Source: Pseudomonas sp. MH9.2 (GTDB taxonomy: Bacteria; Pseudomonadota; Gammaproteobacteria; Pseudomonadales; Pseudomonadaceae). Taken from it: DNA of 64,000 nt. The position numbers were made by a program, and so were the translations under genes. Position 1 is the stretch's first letter. Each line of letters begins with the position of its first letter. Location: assembly GCF_034353875.1 (NCBI RefSeq), contig NZ_CP133784.1, forward strand, positions 682,001 through 746,000, written 5' to 3'. The notes below the pieces were generated by a model. That model made no database searches. It was given only the letters and a program-made list of their open reading frames with translations, and was not told the DNA's origin. Below, one piece after another: positions 55,533-64,000 of the stretch.

Positions 55533-55967
55533 TCAATCGGCGATGGCCTTGTCCACCGACAACTTGCCAGCACCTTCGATCAACACGGCGACCGCTCCTC
55601 CTAGCAGTGCCAGAGCGAACTCATAACCATTGTTGGCCATAAACAGACCATTACCGATGTGCACCGAGAAAATCGCGACCACGAGCAGCACCGTCAACAA
55701 GGCCGCAGCGGGTCGCGCTAACAGGCCAATGACCAGCGCCAGACCACCGAAAAATTCGGAACCTCCGGACAGCATCGCCATCAGATAACCTGGCGCCAGA
55801 CCAATGCTTTCCATGTATTGCGCGGTACCCGCCAAGCCATAACCGCCAAACAGGCCGAAGAGTTTCTGTCCACCGTGGCCGATGAAAATGATGCCCACAA
55901 AAATACGCAGGACAGTCAAGCCGTAACCGGCACGGGTTGCGAAAATGGTTTTAATCAGTGTGCTCAT
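55533..55967 (-). CDS. DoxX family membrane protein
   Basis: 144 residues with four predicted membrane helices; RIFVGIIFIGHGGQKLFG, GGSEFFGGLALVIGLLARPAA and NGYEFALALLGGAVAVL are DoxX features. Family members are linked to redox and envelope functions but the role here is unknown. The start at 55967 is preferred over ATG 55976 because AAAGGA directly abuts the earlier ATG and lies 9 bases before the later one. Confidence 0.87.
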   Translation of the reverse strand: MSTLIKTIFATRAGYGLTVLRIFVGIIFIGHGGQKLFGLFGGYGLAGTAQYMESIGLAPGYLMAMLSGGSEFFGGLALVIGLLARPAAALLTVLLVVAIFSVHIGNGLFMANNGYEFALALLGGAVAVLIEGAGKLSVDKAIAD

Positions 55968-56069
55968 CGCGTTCATTCCTTTGTAGGAGAAGTATGTTGG
56001 CCACCATGATAATCAAACTAGCCAATGTTAAAACCCTAAAAGTAGCGGCATAAACATCGATAATGTAGA

Positions 56070-57506
56070 TCATTTATATGGCGTAAACGTTCTCGCCTCA
56101 CCCTTCTGCGACTGCGTCTCCAAAGCCTCCCGCTCTCGATCGAACGCCAGGTAATACTTGTTGACGCTGTTAACATAGCTCACGACGCCCACTCCCGCCT
56201 GCTCCAGGGCGACTCGCTCGACCTGAAAAAACCACTGATTCGGATTCAGCCCACGTCGCCGCGCCTCGGTACGCATGCTCTGCACTCTCTCCGGCCCTAG
56301 GTTGTAAGCCGCCAGGACGAACGCCATACGCTCACGTTCGTTGACGCGGGAGCTGGAAAAAAATTTGCGCCGGATCATGGTCAGGTACTTGGCACCGGCC
56401 TGGACATTACTGTCCAGGCTTTGAATATTGTCGACGCCCACTCGCTGCGCGGCAGACGGGGTGATTTGCAGCAACCCCGTTGCGCCGCTACCCCCTTTCA
56501 CTCTGGGGTCCAGCGCTGACTCCTTAAAAGCCAAGGCCGCCAGATTCAGCCAATCCATGCCCTGCTCATCTGCCGTGCGCTGCAGGATCGGCCGCAGTTT
56601 TTCCAACCGCTGACGGTCGTCGCGAGCCAAAGGATTGTGCACCTGATACAGACGTTGGTAGGCCCGTTTAAACGCCGCATCCTGATCCGCCGGAACACGG
56701 TAGGTCTTGAGAAAGCGATCAATACTTGCACGCAACATTGATGCGTCGCGGCGCACGTACCAGTTCATGTCACCACGGGTGCTCAAGACCAACGTCCGAT
56801 CCACTCGCAGCTTGGGCAGGACCTTGGCCCAGCGCTCGGCAATCGGCTGTTCGACAACCGTCAGGTGAAAGATTCCGGCCTGGACCATTTCCAGGACATC
56901 TTCAACGGCGAGGCTGGGATCAACCCATTCGATCTTGACCGGCGGCAGTTTGCGCAATGCCAGCTTCTGGTTGAGCTGGTGGACCGCCTCGTCGGCCGCG
57001 CTGCCGGTGGGCAGTGTCAGCGTGTGTCCGGACAGCTGCTCGACGTGCTTGAAACCGCGCTCCCCCTTGATACCGACCACGATCAGCGGCACATGACTGA
57101 CAATCGGGTCACTGGCATCGATATTCCGTGCAGCGCTGGTGTTGAGCAGCTCTCCCGGCGCGACCAGATCGCCTTCACCGCGTTGCAATGCCGCGAGCAA
57201 TTGATCCTTGGATTTGGGGATGATTTGCAGCGTGAGTTGTTGCCCGTCACGCGAATGGCCATTGAGGTATTGCTCGAAGGCGTGCAACCGGTGATATTCG
57301 CCCCCGATCGCCTCGCCCTGGACTTCACCGGAGCTGTTACGACTCTGATTGACCAGCACCCGCAGCACCTTACTGCTACGGATAGCCGCCAGATCGCGTA
57401 CCTGGCTTTTGTGCACCACCACAGGCGGCCCGGCAAGTCGCGCAGCCGCAGGAAATGGCAGCAACGCCAACAAACAAAGCACGATCAACAATGAGGGTCG
57501 CGTCAT
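56070..57506 (-). CDS. Lytic murein transglycosylase, MltF-like
   Basis: 478 residues: signal peptide (MTRPSLLIVLCLLALLPFPAAA), a periplasmic solute-binding-protein-like domain (about 45-300), then an SLT lytic transglycosylase domain with catalytic glutamate in FKESALDP and the GATGLLQITPSAA and AYNLGPERVQ motifs. It cleaves peptidoglycan glycan strands to 1,6-anhydro products; the N-terminal domain probably regulates activity as in MltF. No lipobox is visible. It appears to be a paralogue and not the canonical mltF. GGAGA lies 5 bases before the ATG. Confidence 0.9.
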   Translation of the reverse strand: MTRPSLLIVLCLLALLPFPAAARLAGPPVVVHKSQVRDLAAIRSSKVLRVLVNQSRNSSGEVQGEAIGGEYHRLHAFEQYLNGHSRDGQQLTLQIIPKSKDQLLAALQRGEGDLVAPGELLNTSAARNIDASDPIVSHVPLIVVGIKGERGFKHVEQLSGHTLTLPTGSAADEAVHQLNQKLALRKLPPVKIEWVDPSLAVEDVLEMVQAGIFHLTVVEQPIAERWAKVLPKLRVDRTLVLSTRGDMNWYVRRDASMLRASIDRFLKTYRVPADQDAAFKRAYQRLYQVHNPLARDDRQRLEKLRPILQRTADEQGMDWLNLAALAFKESALDPRVKGGSGATGLLQITPSAAQRVGVDNIQSLDSNVQAGAKYLTMIRRKFFSSSRVNERERMAFVLAAYNLGPERVQSMRTEARRRGLNPNQWFFQVERVALEQAGVGVVSYVNSVNKYYLAFDREREALETQSQKGEARTFTPYK

Positions 57507-57697
57507 CCGTTCTCCAGGGGAATGCGTGCCAAAAAAGAAGCCGCAAAAAGTCCAAAGCCTGTGATATCTGCGGAGTGACGGCGAACCGCAGTGGTGAAAA
57601 CACTTCAATATTTTTTTATAACCAGCTGTATTAACTGGATTTTTTTATATCGGCAAAGCTCTGATATTCTCATCAGCCTTAGGCCTGAGGTAGTACC

Positions 57698-58531
57698 ATG
57701 CAACTCATCGACATCGGCGTCAATCTGACTAACTCAAGCTTCGCCAATAAACAGCAGGCCGTACTCGATCGCGCCTACCAATCCGGCGTATGCCAACTGG
57801 TGTTGACCGGGACCAGTGTCGAGAGCAGCGAGCAGGCTCTTGAGCTCTGTCAACAATTGGACGAAACGGCGCAACGGTTGTTCTCCACGGCGGGGATTCA
57901 CCCGCATGCAGCGAGCGATTGGACCTCCGATACCGAGCGCCAGTTGCGTGCGTTGCTCAAAGAAGATCGAGTGCGGGCCGTCGGCGAGTGCGGACTGGAT
58001 TTCAACCGCGATTTCTCGCCGCGTCCACAGCAGGAAAAAGTCCTCGAAGAACATCTGGCCTTGGCCGTAGAGCTGCAATTGCCGGTATTCCTGCATGAAC
58101 GCGATGCCAACCAGCGCTTGCTGGAGATCCTCCGCGACTATCGCGACCGCCTGCCTGCTGCCGTGGTGCACTGCTTCACGGGTGAGCAACGTGCGCTGTT
58201 CAGCTATCTGGACCTGGACCTGCACATCGGCATCACTGGCTGGATTTGCGATGAACGACGCGGCACTCATCTGCACCCATTGGTCCGGGAAATCCCCCGT
58301 GGCCGGTTGATGCTGGAAAGCGATGCCCCTTACCTGCTCCCGCGCAGCCTGCGACCCAAACCGAAAAGTGGACGCAACGAACCCGCCTACTTGCCTGAAG
58401 TACTGCGTGAAGTTGCGTTGCATCGGGGCGAAAGCCTGGAAGACCTTTCCGCCCATACCACCGCGTGCGCCCGCACCTTTTTTGCCTTGCCGACATGGAT
58501 AGAACCGGACAGCGTCGAAGCTGACCGATAG
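57698..58531 (+). CDS. tatD: TatD-family 3'-5' exonuclease/metal-dependent hydrolase
   Basis: 277 residues; the start [15 protein letters not shown] has the N-terminal metal site as in E. coli TatD. It also shows [21 protein letters not shown] (metal-bridging Glu), [19 protein letters not shown] and [23 protein letters not shown]. Cytoplasmic Mg-dependent nuclease. Despite the name no tat transport genes are nearby. Confidence 0.92.
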   Translation: MQLIDIGVNLTNSSFANKQQAVLDRAYQSGVCQLVLTGTSVESSEQALELCQQLDETAQRLFSTAGIHPHAASDWTSDTERQLRALLKEDRVRAVGECGLDFNRDFSPRPQQEKVLEEHLALAVELQLPVFLHERDANQRLLEILRDYRDRLPAAVVHCFTGEQRALFSYLDLDLHIGITGWICDERRGTHLHPLVREIPRGRLMLESDAPYLLPRSLRPKPKSGRNEPAYLPEVLREVALHRGESLEDLSAHTTACARTFFALPTWIEPDSVEADR

Positions 58532-58652
58532 CCCCGGGCCTACTAAGCCCTAGTATTTGCTTGACCCATATCAAATGATCGTCTAAAGATTGGCGGCACA
58601 ATGCTGGCACCTTGCCTACATTCATTTCCGCGAATCAAAAAGAAGACCTCTC

Positions 58653-60134
58653 ATGGGCGCCTGGCTTAGCAACATTTCTTTGAAGTACAAGTTCTGGGCC
58701 GTGAACGCGGTCGCTTTTATCACCACGCTGATGTTGGTGCAGTACGCCTTGCAGCTTGAGCAACAAGCCCGGGTGGAGGATGCGCAAGGTTCAGCCCAGG
58801 CCCAGGCTCACCTGCTCAGTGCCTGGCCTGGCACTCAAGCACTGCCCTCCGGCGCCAATCTGCTGGTCTATACCCAGGGTCAAGCGCCCAGCGTGAAAGG
58901 GCAACCATTGCCTGAGTTGAGCAATGCCAACGGCTGGGTCGAGTTAAGCCATCAGCCGCTGATAGGCGACGATCCACTGATCGGTGCTCAGGTGGTCACG
59001 CGACCCGATGGTCAGAAGCTCGCGGTGCTGGCCTTCGCACCGAGTCTGATGCAAGTACTGGCAGATCGCTTCGCCCAGTACGCCATCGCTGTGTTCATCC
59101 TGACACTGGCCATGCTGGGGGCCTCACAGTTGCTGATCCGCTTTCTGCTCAGCCACCTCAACACCCTCAAGGACGTGATGCTGCACGTAGAAAAAAGCGG
59201 CGATCTGTCTGCTCGCGTGCCCCTGATCGGCGAAGATGAAGTGGGCCAGATGGCCAAGGCATTCAATGCCATGCAAGCCGGCTACCAACGCGTGGTCAAT
59301 ACCGTTGCCCAGACTGCGGCACGGCTTGACATAGGTGCGGGACGTCTGGCGGCAGGCATGAGCGAGGTACGCCACGGCATGCTCGGTCAGCAGAGCGAGA
59401 CTGACCAGGTTGCAACAGCGATCAACGAAATGACCGCCACAGTGTTTCATATCTCTCAACACGCCAATGCTACCCGGGACCAGTCGCAGGCCGCCGATAC
59501 ACTGGCTGGCAGCGGTAGAGAAGTGGTCAATCGTGTACAGCTGTCAATCGCCGGGCTCTCCAGCGGGGTGCAGCAGACCGCAGAGATGATCCAGCAACTG
59601 GCTCAGGACAGTCAGAAAATCAACGGTGTGGTTAACGTCATCCACAGCATCGCCGAACAAACCAACCTGCTGGCCCTCAACGCAGCCATCGAAGCCGCGC
59701 GTGCCGGCGAGATGGGCCGTGGATTTGCGGTAGTCGCCGACGAAGTCCGTAACCTCGCCAAACGGGTGCAGACCTCGACGGATGAAATCACCAGCATGGT
59801 CTCCGCCTTACAGGCTGGCACCCGTGACGCGGTGGACTTTATGCAAGAAAGCTCGTTCAAGGCTGATGACTGCGTGCAACAGGCGAAGGAAGCCGGGGAA
59901 GCGCTAGAAGCTATCACCGGCGCGGTTGCACAAATGCGCGAAAGCAATACCCAGATCGCCGTGGCAGCCCAGCAGCAAAGCCAAGTGGCAGAAGAAATGA
60001 ACCGGGCGGTGGTAAGCATTCGCGATGTGACCGAACAAACCGTGCAACAGACCGTCGACTCAGCCACAACTAGCGGCGAGTTGGCCACCCTGGCAGGCGA
60101 GCTGAACCGCGCCATCGGCCAGCTCAAGCTTTAG
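58653..60134 (+). CDS. Methyl-accepting chemotaxis protein
   Basis: 493 residues: membrane segments at about 12-30 and 148-172 bracket a small periplasmic domain (about 115 residues) of no family I can name; HAMP follows, then the cytoplasmic signalling hairpin with the conserved tip [25 protein letters not shown]... and [16 protein letters not shown]. There is no C-terminal CheR-binding pentapeptide. Ligand unknown. The ATG at 58653 has AAGAAG upstream; the frame from 58590 is extended by chance. Confidence 0.9.
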   Translation: MGAWLSNISLKYKFWAVNAVAFITTLMLVQYALQLEQQARVEDAQGSAQAQAHLLSAWPGTQALPSGANLLVYTQGQAPSVKGQPLPELSNANGWVELSHQPLIGDDPLIGAQVVTRPDGQKLAVLAFAPSLMQVLADRFAQYAIAVFILTLAMLGASQLLIRFLLSHLNTLKDVMLHVEKSGDLSARVPLIGEDEVGQMAKAFNAMQAGYQRVVNTVAQTAARLDIGAGRLAAGMSEVRHGMLGQQSETDQVATAINEMTATVFHISQHANATRDQSQAADTLAGSGREVVNRVQLSIAGLSSGVQQTAEMIQQLAQDSQKINGVVNVIHSIAEQTNLLALNAAIEAARAGEMGRGFAVVADEVRNLAKRVQTSTDEITSMVSALQAGTRDAVDFMQESSFKADDCVQQAKEAGEALEAITGAVAQMRESNTQIAVAAQQQSQVAEEMNRAVVSIRDVTEQTVQQTVDSATTSGELATLAGELNRAIGQLKL

Positions 60135-60240
60135 AGCCCACGCCCACGCTATGAGCCTCATAGTCAGGTTTGATTCGCTGACAACCGGGGCGCAGCCTAT
60201 TCTTCGACCATCTGAACAGTGTTTCGAAGAGGACTGCCGC

Positions 60241-60609
60241 ATGGGCAAGCGACTTCCCAATCTCCGCACGTGGCAATGGCGCGGTTATGCCGATAACCAT
60301 CGGCACCCGACCAATCTGGCGTTGCATTTGATCGCCGTGCCGCTGTTCATTGTTGCGGCGCTACTGATCGTTGACGGGCTGCTCGGCCTAAGCTTCTCAT
60401 CGATTGCCATCGGAGTGATCGGTCTGATCGCGGCGCTGGGTTTTCAGCGCCACGGCCATTCACTTGAAGCGCAATCGCCAGAGCCGTTCACTGATCGCAA
60501 CGATGCGCTCCAGCGTTTGCTGGTCGAGCAGTTCGTGACTTTTCCACGCTTCGTACTCAGCGGCGGCTGGTGGCGAGCCTGGAAAGAACGTCATCGCCAC
60601 CGTCATTGA
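60241..60609 (+). CDS. Mpo1-like (DUF962) membrane protein
   Basis: 122 residues with two membrane segments; NHRHPTNLALHLIAVPLF and FQRHGHSLEAQSPEPF contain the conserved histidines of the Mpo1/DUF962 family, iron-dependent dioxygenases of 2-hydroxy fatty acids in yeast. Bacterial function is not established. GAGGA lies 8 bases before the ATG at 60241. Confidence 0.85.
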   Translation: MGKRLPNLRTWQWRGYADNHRHPTNLALHLIAVPLFIVAALLIVDGLLGLSFSSIAIGVIGLIAALGFQRHGHSLEAQSPEPFTDRNDALQRLLVEQFVTFPRFVLSGGWWRAWKERHRHRH

Positions 60610-60629
60610 TGTCAGCGGTTAAAACAAAC

Positions 60630-61427
60630 CTAGCCAAACACAGTGACCGTCTGCCGGCTGATCGCGATCAACTCACCCTGAGGCGACCACAATGCAGAAG
60701 CGGTATGCCCGTAGCCATCGCGGGCATGCTCGATCACTGCCCGGTACACACACCACTCCAGCGTGCTAACCACTGGCAGCGGCTGGACGAACTCGATGGT
60801 CCAGGTCAGTGAGCTTCCGGGCGCAGGCTTGCTTAAATGCGGCAGTAACGCAGGCGGCCATGTGTCGACCAACGCCAATAGATGCGCTTCAGTCAGGCGC
60901 TCCTCTTTGACCTCACCGCGCATACGCACATACCCGCCGATTTCCATCGACGGTGTATTGCTGAAAGGCAAACCACCCAGGCCCCAGCGCATGACCATGA
61001 AGCGCAGGTACTCAGGCGTTACCCCCTTAATAAAGGGCAACTCCTGACAGTCTTCCATCGGTTTCAGGGTGGGTGCGGGCAAAGACTGGACTGCAATCGT
61101 CGATTCACGGGGCGCGCCGAAGCTGCCTTGAACCAGGGTCATGACCTGACCATTTTGAGAGGCACGCCCCAGCACTTGGCTGACCGCCTTGCCTTCACGC
61201 AACACTTCCACGTCGAAGCTGATTGGCACACCCGACTCGGCAGGACCGACAAATGTAATCGCCAACGAGCGAATCGGCCGATCCGCCGGGACCTTTGCGC
61301 GCATTGCCTCAAACTGCAACGCGGCCATCAACCCGCCAAAACAGGCGCGACCTTGCGACCATTCAGAGGGAATGACCACGGACAAGGGATTATCACGTAC
61401 GGCGTCAACCAAGCCAGAAAAACTCAT
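60630..61427 (-). CDS. Acyl-CoA thioesterase family protein
   Basis: 265 residues of the double-hotdog TesB-like group: VIPSEWSQGRACFGGLMAAL near the start, RSLAITFVGPAESG, and TWTIEFVQPLP in the second half. It would hydrolyse acyl-CoAs in the cytoplasm; chain length is unknown. GAGGT lies 5 bases before the ATG at 61427. Confidence 0.85.
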   Translation of the reverse strand: MSFSGLVDAVRDNPLSVVIPSEWSQGRACFGGLMAALQFEAMRAKVPADRPIRSLAITFVGPAESGVPISFDVEVLREGKAVSQVLGRASQNGQVMTLVQGSFGAPRESTIAVQSLPAPTLKPMEDCQELPFIKGVTPEYLRFMVMRWGLGGLPFSNTPSMEIGGYVRMRGEVKEERLTEAHLLALVDTWPPALLPHLSKPAPGSSLTWTIEFVQPLPVVSTLEWCVYRAVIEHARDGYGHTASALWSPQGELIAISRQTVTVFG

Positions 61428-61532
61428 GCAGACCTCATGCCTGTAAACGGAAGAAAAACGCTGCATGGATCTTAACCAGCGCGGTGCCAATGCGCAGGGT
61501 ACATTTACGCCAAACTGCGGCCTGAATTCGAC

Positions 61533-62300
61533 CTAACGACCAAAACATACCTTACCCAAACGCTCCAGCGCCGCATCGGCTTTGCGTTCGGCGCGCACGA
61601 TCCCCAAGTGCCAACCCACCACACACTGTGCCAGATCGTGTTCTTGCTCGGCCCGTGTCAGCCATTGCAGATGGTCGTGCCAAGTGCCCAATTCACCTTG
61701 CGCAGCCTTCAGGCTGGCCTGGATTTTTTTGCTGGAATGGCTGAAGTCCGGGTATGCCTCGGCGCCGTAGCGTACGCGCTTGATCAGCAGGCGCAGACGA
61801 TGGCGATCATGTTCAGGATCATTCATCGCAGCCTTGAGCGTCTTCCATTGCTTGTTCAGTCGCTTTTCGATAAGCGTGTGCAAGCCACGCAATAACTTCT
61901 GATGCTGTGACGCGCGAACAAAACGCGGGAATGCTTCCAGCACGCTAAACAGTCGAGCCAGTGCCGGAGAGGTTGCGACGGCGGCATAGGCTTCGCTCAA
62001 TGAATCGCTACGCTGTTTCGCCGCCTGAATCATGCCCTGTTGATGCAGCCAGGCAGCCAGCACCTCCTTGTCACGCAGCGGCGTGGTCAGCTGCCCCACC
62101 TCTTTGGCCGCAGCTTCAAGCTGCTCGACGCCGGGCAGGTCACGCAATGGTCGCAGCAGACTGCGTAAGCGCCGTACGGTGATACGCAGGTCATGCAGCG
62201 CCTCACTGTCCGTCTCGGCGGTCAACCGCGCATGACAGGCCATGAGTTTTACCTCAAGGGCCAACACCTGAGCGACAAGACGATCCACCCGTTCAGACAT
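61533..62300 (-). CDS. CHAD domain protein
   Basis: 255 residues, helical, rich in conserved His/Arg: ALHDLRITVRRLRSLLRPL, HRLRLLIKRVRYGAEAY and LGTWHDHLQWL. CHAD domains bind inorganic polyphosphate through basic surfaces. No CYTH domain is attached. It starts 1 base after the stop of the TgpA gene, so the two are translated together. Confidence 0.9.
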   Translation of the reverse strand: MSERVDRLVAQVLALEVKLMACHARLTAETDSEALHDLRITVRRLRSLLRPLRDLPGVEQLEAAAKEVGQLTTPLRDKEVLAAWLHQQGMIQAAKQRSDSLSEAYAAVATSPALARLFSVLEAFPRFVRASQHQKLLRGLHTLIEKRLNKQWKTLKAAMNDPEHDRHRLRLLIKRVRYGAEAYPDFSHSSKKIQASLKAAQGELGTWHDHLQWLTRAEQEHDLAQCVVGWHLGIVRAERKADAALERLGKVCFGR

Positions 62301-62301
62301 G

Positions 62302-64000
62302 CTATTGCTCCTCTTCGACTTTTATTGTTGAAAATCGCCACGGCAGACTTCGCCGCAATTGCTTCAATTGTCGCCGCAATGGTGTCAACGACGGCGTCTT
62401 GCCAGCATAACGCTGGGCTTCGAATTCGATGACGAAGGCCAGGATAGCCGCAGCTTGCGCCGGAAGCTGCAGGGCCGCCCTCCGGGAAAAATCATGTGCA
62501 CCCTCTGCTTGCCGACGATGCACACCGTGTCGCGCCAATAATCGCTCAAATGCCTTGAATAATCGGAGTTGCGGGTCGCTTTCGCGCTGCCAGGGTTTGA
62601 ACAACCACAAGGCCAGTAGCCCTATGATCGCTGCAACACCGCCAAAAAACGCCGCACCGTCGAAGCCTGAAAACCAGCGACTGAGCACCAGTACTTGCTG
62701 CTGACCCTGATAACCCAGGACCCAACGCTGCCAGCCATAGTTGAGACTATCCCAACTTAATCGCAGCGAATTGAGCCATGGCAAGTTTCGGTAACGTAGG
62801 GTTGAAAAAGGCGAATTTTCGAGAAACGGCTCATCCGCTGCCAAGGCCTGCTCCAGCCCCTGCTCGATCCGTTGCGGGGCGACGGCGGCAGTGGGGTCCA
62901 CGCTACGCCAACCTATTCCCGGTTGCCAGTATTCAACCCAGGCGTGGGCATCGAACTGGCGCACGCTCAGGTATTGGCCGTCCGGATTAAGTTCACCGCC
63001 TTGATAACCGGCCACTACCCGTGCCGGAATCCCTGCCGCGCGCAGGACAAAGGTCATTGCACCCGCGTAATGGCCGCAGAAACCACTGCGGCTGCTGAAG
63101 AGAAAGTCATCGATGCTGTCGGCACCCAGCACCGGCGGCTTCAGGGTGTAGTGATAGGGCTCATCGCTGAAATGCGCCATCATCGCGTCGACCAACGTGT
63201 CGGCATGCGGATGACGGCGGCTCAAATCTGCAGCCCATTGCCGGGCCTGCGGATTGCCGCGAGGCGGCAGTTGCAGATTTTGGCGTCGGGCGCCTTCGCT
63301 CAGCTGTGTTTCGCGAACCGCGTTAGGCCAGGAGCTGACGCCATACAGCAAGGTCTGCTCAATGGGGTGCCGGCGCTGCAAGCGAAAATCGTTCATCTGG
63401 CGTACGTCCGCCAGGCGGGTTTCGCCAATGTCCAACGCCAGTAACCAGGGGCGCCCGCTGGGCTCCATGACGATGCTGTAAGTGATCTCGTCCCCCCGCT
63501 TTTGCCAATCTGGCACCTGACTGACCATCGCCCTTCCAGACTGCGACCAGCGTCGACCATCGAACTGCTCCAGACTCAGGCCGCGCCAGTACAGCTGATT
63601 ATGCGCCGGTATCGGCCCCTCGAAGCTGGCACGAAACACCAACGCCGCCGACCTGCTCAGCTGTGCGATATCACCCGGCGCCATGCTGTCGGACAGGCCT
63701 GTGATGCCTTTGTTGCTGGGCTGCGGCAGTGACCACAGCGGTTCCAGGCGGGGGAAGAACAGGAACAGCAACACCATCAACGGCACGGCCTGTAGCAACA
63801 GCTTAAGCGCCAGTTTCAGGGTGCGGACCGGTTTACTCGCCAACTCGGCCTGTTGCAGACCAATCAGTGCCGCCAGTAGCGTGCTGACCGTGAGCAATGT
63901 GAAGACGGCCCAGAGCAGGCTGTCCTCGAACAGATAGCCCACCACCACGCAAAAAAATCCAAGAAAAATCAGGACCAGCGCATCGCGACGAGTGCGCATT
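62302..64000 (-). CDS. tgpA: TgpA-type membrane transglutaminase (5' end outside window)
   Basis: At least 565 residues are in the window; the gene continues past the right edge, since full-length proteins have about 660 residues and more N-terminal helices. The visible part has membrane helices, a periplasmic transglutaminase core with catalytic Cys in SGFCGHYAGAM, His in FDAHAWVEYW and Asp in SVDPTAAV, a further helix (FDGAAFFGGVAAIIGLLALWLF) and a cytoplasmic tail. In P. aeruginosa TgpA is essential. The MRTRRD at the window end is internal. Confidence 0.88.
   Translation of the reverse strand, partial: MRTRRDALVLIFLGFFCVVVGYLFEDSLLWAVFTLLTVSTLLAALIGLQQAELASKPVRTLKLALKLLLQAVPLMVLLFLFFPRLEPLWSLPQPSNKGITGLSDSMAPGDIAQLSRSAALVFRASFEGPIPAHNQLYWRGLSLEQFDGRRWSQSGRAMVSQVPDWQKRGDEITYSIVMEPSGRPWLLALDIGETRLADVRQMNDFRLQRRHPIEQTLLYGVSSWPNAVRETQLSEGARRQNLQLPPRGNPQARQWAADLSRRHPHADTLVDAMMAHFSDEPYHYTLKPPVLGADSIDDFLFSSRSGFCGHYAGAMTFVLRAAGIPARVVAGYQGGELNPDGQYLSVRQFDAHAWVEYWQPGIGWRSVDPTAAVAPQRIEQGLEQALAADEPFLENSPFSTLRYRNLPWLNSLRLSWDSLNYGWQRWVLGYQGQQQVLVLSRWFSGFDGAAFFGGVAAIIGLLALWLFKPWQRESDPQLRLFKAFERLLARHGVHRRQAEGAHDFSRRAALQLPAQAAAILAFVIEFEAQRYAGKTPSLTPLRRQLKQLRRSLPWRFSTIKVEEEQ

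Overview
The window is chromosomal DNA of a Pseudomonas, most likely from the P. fluorescens group. Diagnostic genes are the SigX-OprF block (cmaX-crfX-cmpX-sigX-oprF), oprI, ribosome modulation factor, ThrH, the 4Fe-4S form of CysH, CysB, and an assimilatory nitrate locus controlled by NasS/NasT. Composition and codon use look uniform, apart from a bacteriocin insert at about 11.5-13.2 kb. I see no rRNA, intact tRNA, insertion sequence, prophage or CRISPR array.

Layout. 1-10 kb: an HD-GYP protein cut by the left edge, yggL, dacB (PBP4), a CHASE/PAS/GGDEF diguanylate cyclase, rlmKL and rmf. 10-13.2 kb: pyrD, then a colicin E3-type ribonuclease bacteriocin with an immunity gene and a decayed second immunity gene. 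13.2-24.8 kb: nitrate assimilation (nasS, nasT, a NarK-type transporter, a PP2C-kinase fusion, nirB, nirD, nasC, cobA). 24.8-29.3 kb: the oprF/sigX/cmpX/crfX/cmaX block and rraA. 29.4-34.3 kb: a small Rieske protein, an alpha/beta hydrolase, ppsA and its divergent regulator ppsR. 34.4-36 kb: a prpD standing apart from any other methylcitrate gene. 36.4-39.5 kb: a three-gene operon of retropepsin-like protease, inactive transglutaminase with membrane domain, and RimK-like ATP-grasp ligase. 39.5-47.8 kb: pabB, thrH, cysH, cysB, a universal stress protein, a 5'-nucleotidase, panE, a thioredoxin-like protein and a DAHP synthase. 47.8-64 kb: a GNAT protein, oprI, an L,D-transpeptidase, tesA divergent from an ABC exporter pair, greB, DoxX, a MltF-like transglycosylase, tatD, a chemoreceptor, an Mpo1-like protein, an acyl-CoA thioesterase, a CHAD protein and a TgpA-type transglutaminase cut by the right edge.

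The most informative non-coding signal is in the nitrate locus. Upstream of nasS, of the transporter gene and of nirB the same order recurs: a sigma-54-like -24/-12 element, one or more hairpins with hexanucleotide loops of the form AxxGxx, and an intrinsic terminator whose 5' arm overlaps the last hexaloop hairpin. This is the architecture expected for RNA targets of an ANTAR antiterminator, here NasT, with NasS holding NasT inactive until nitrate is present. Its presence upstream of nasS suggests that NasT controls its own synthesis.

Other points of interest are the decayed immunity gene beside the E3-type toxin, the isolated prpD with GntR-type palindromes upstream, the protease/transglutaminase/ATP-grasp operon, and a REP doublet downstream of ppsR. 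All calls come from reading the sequence and from knowledge of protein families; no database search was run.
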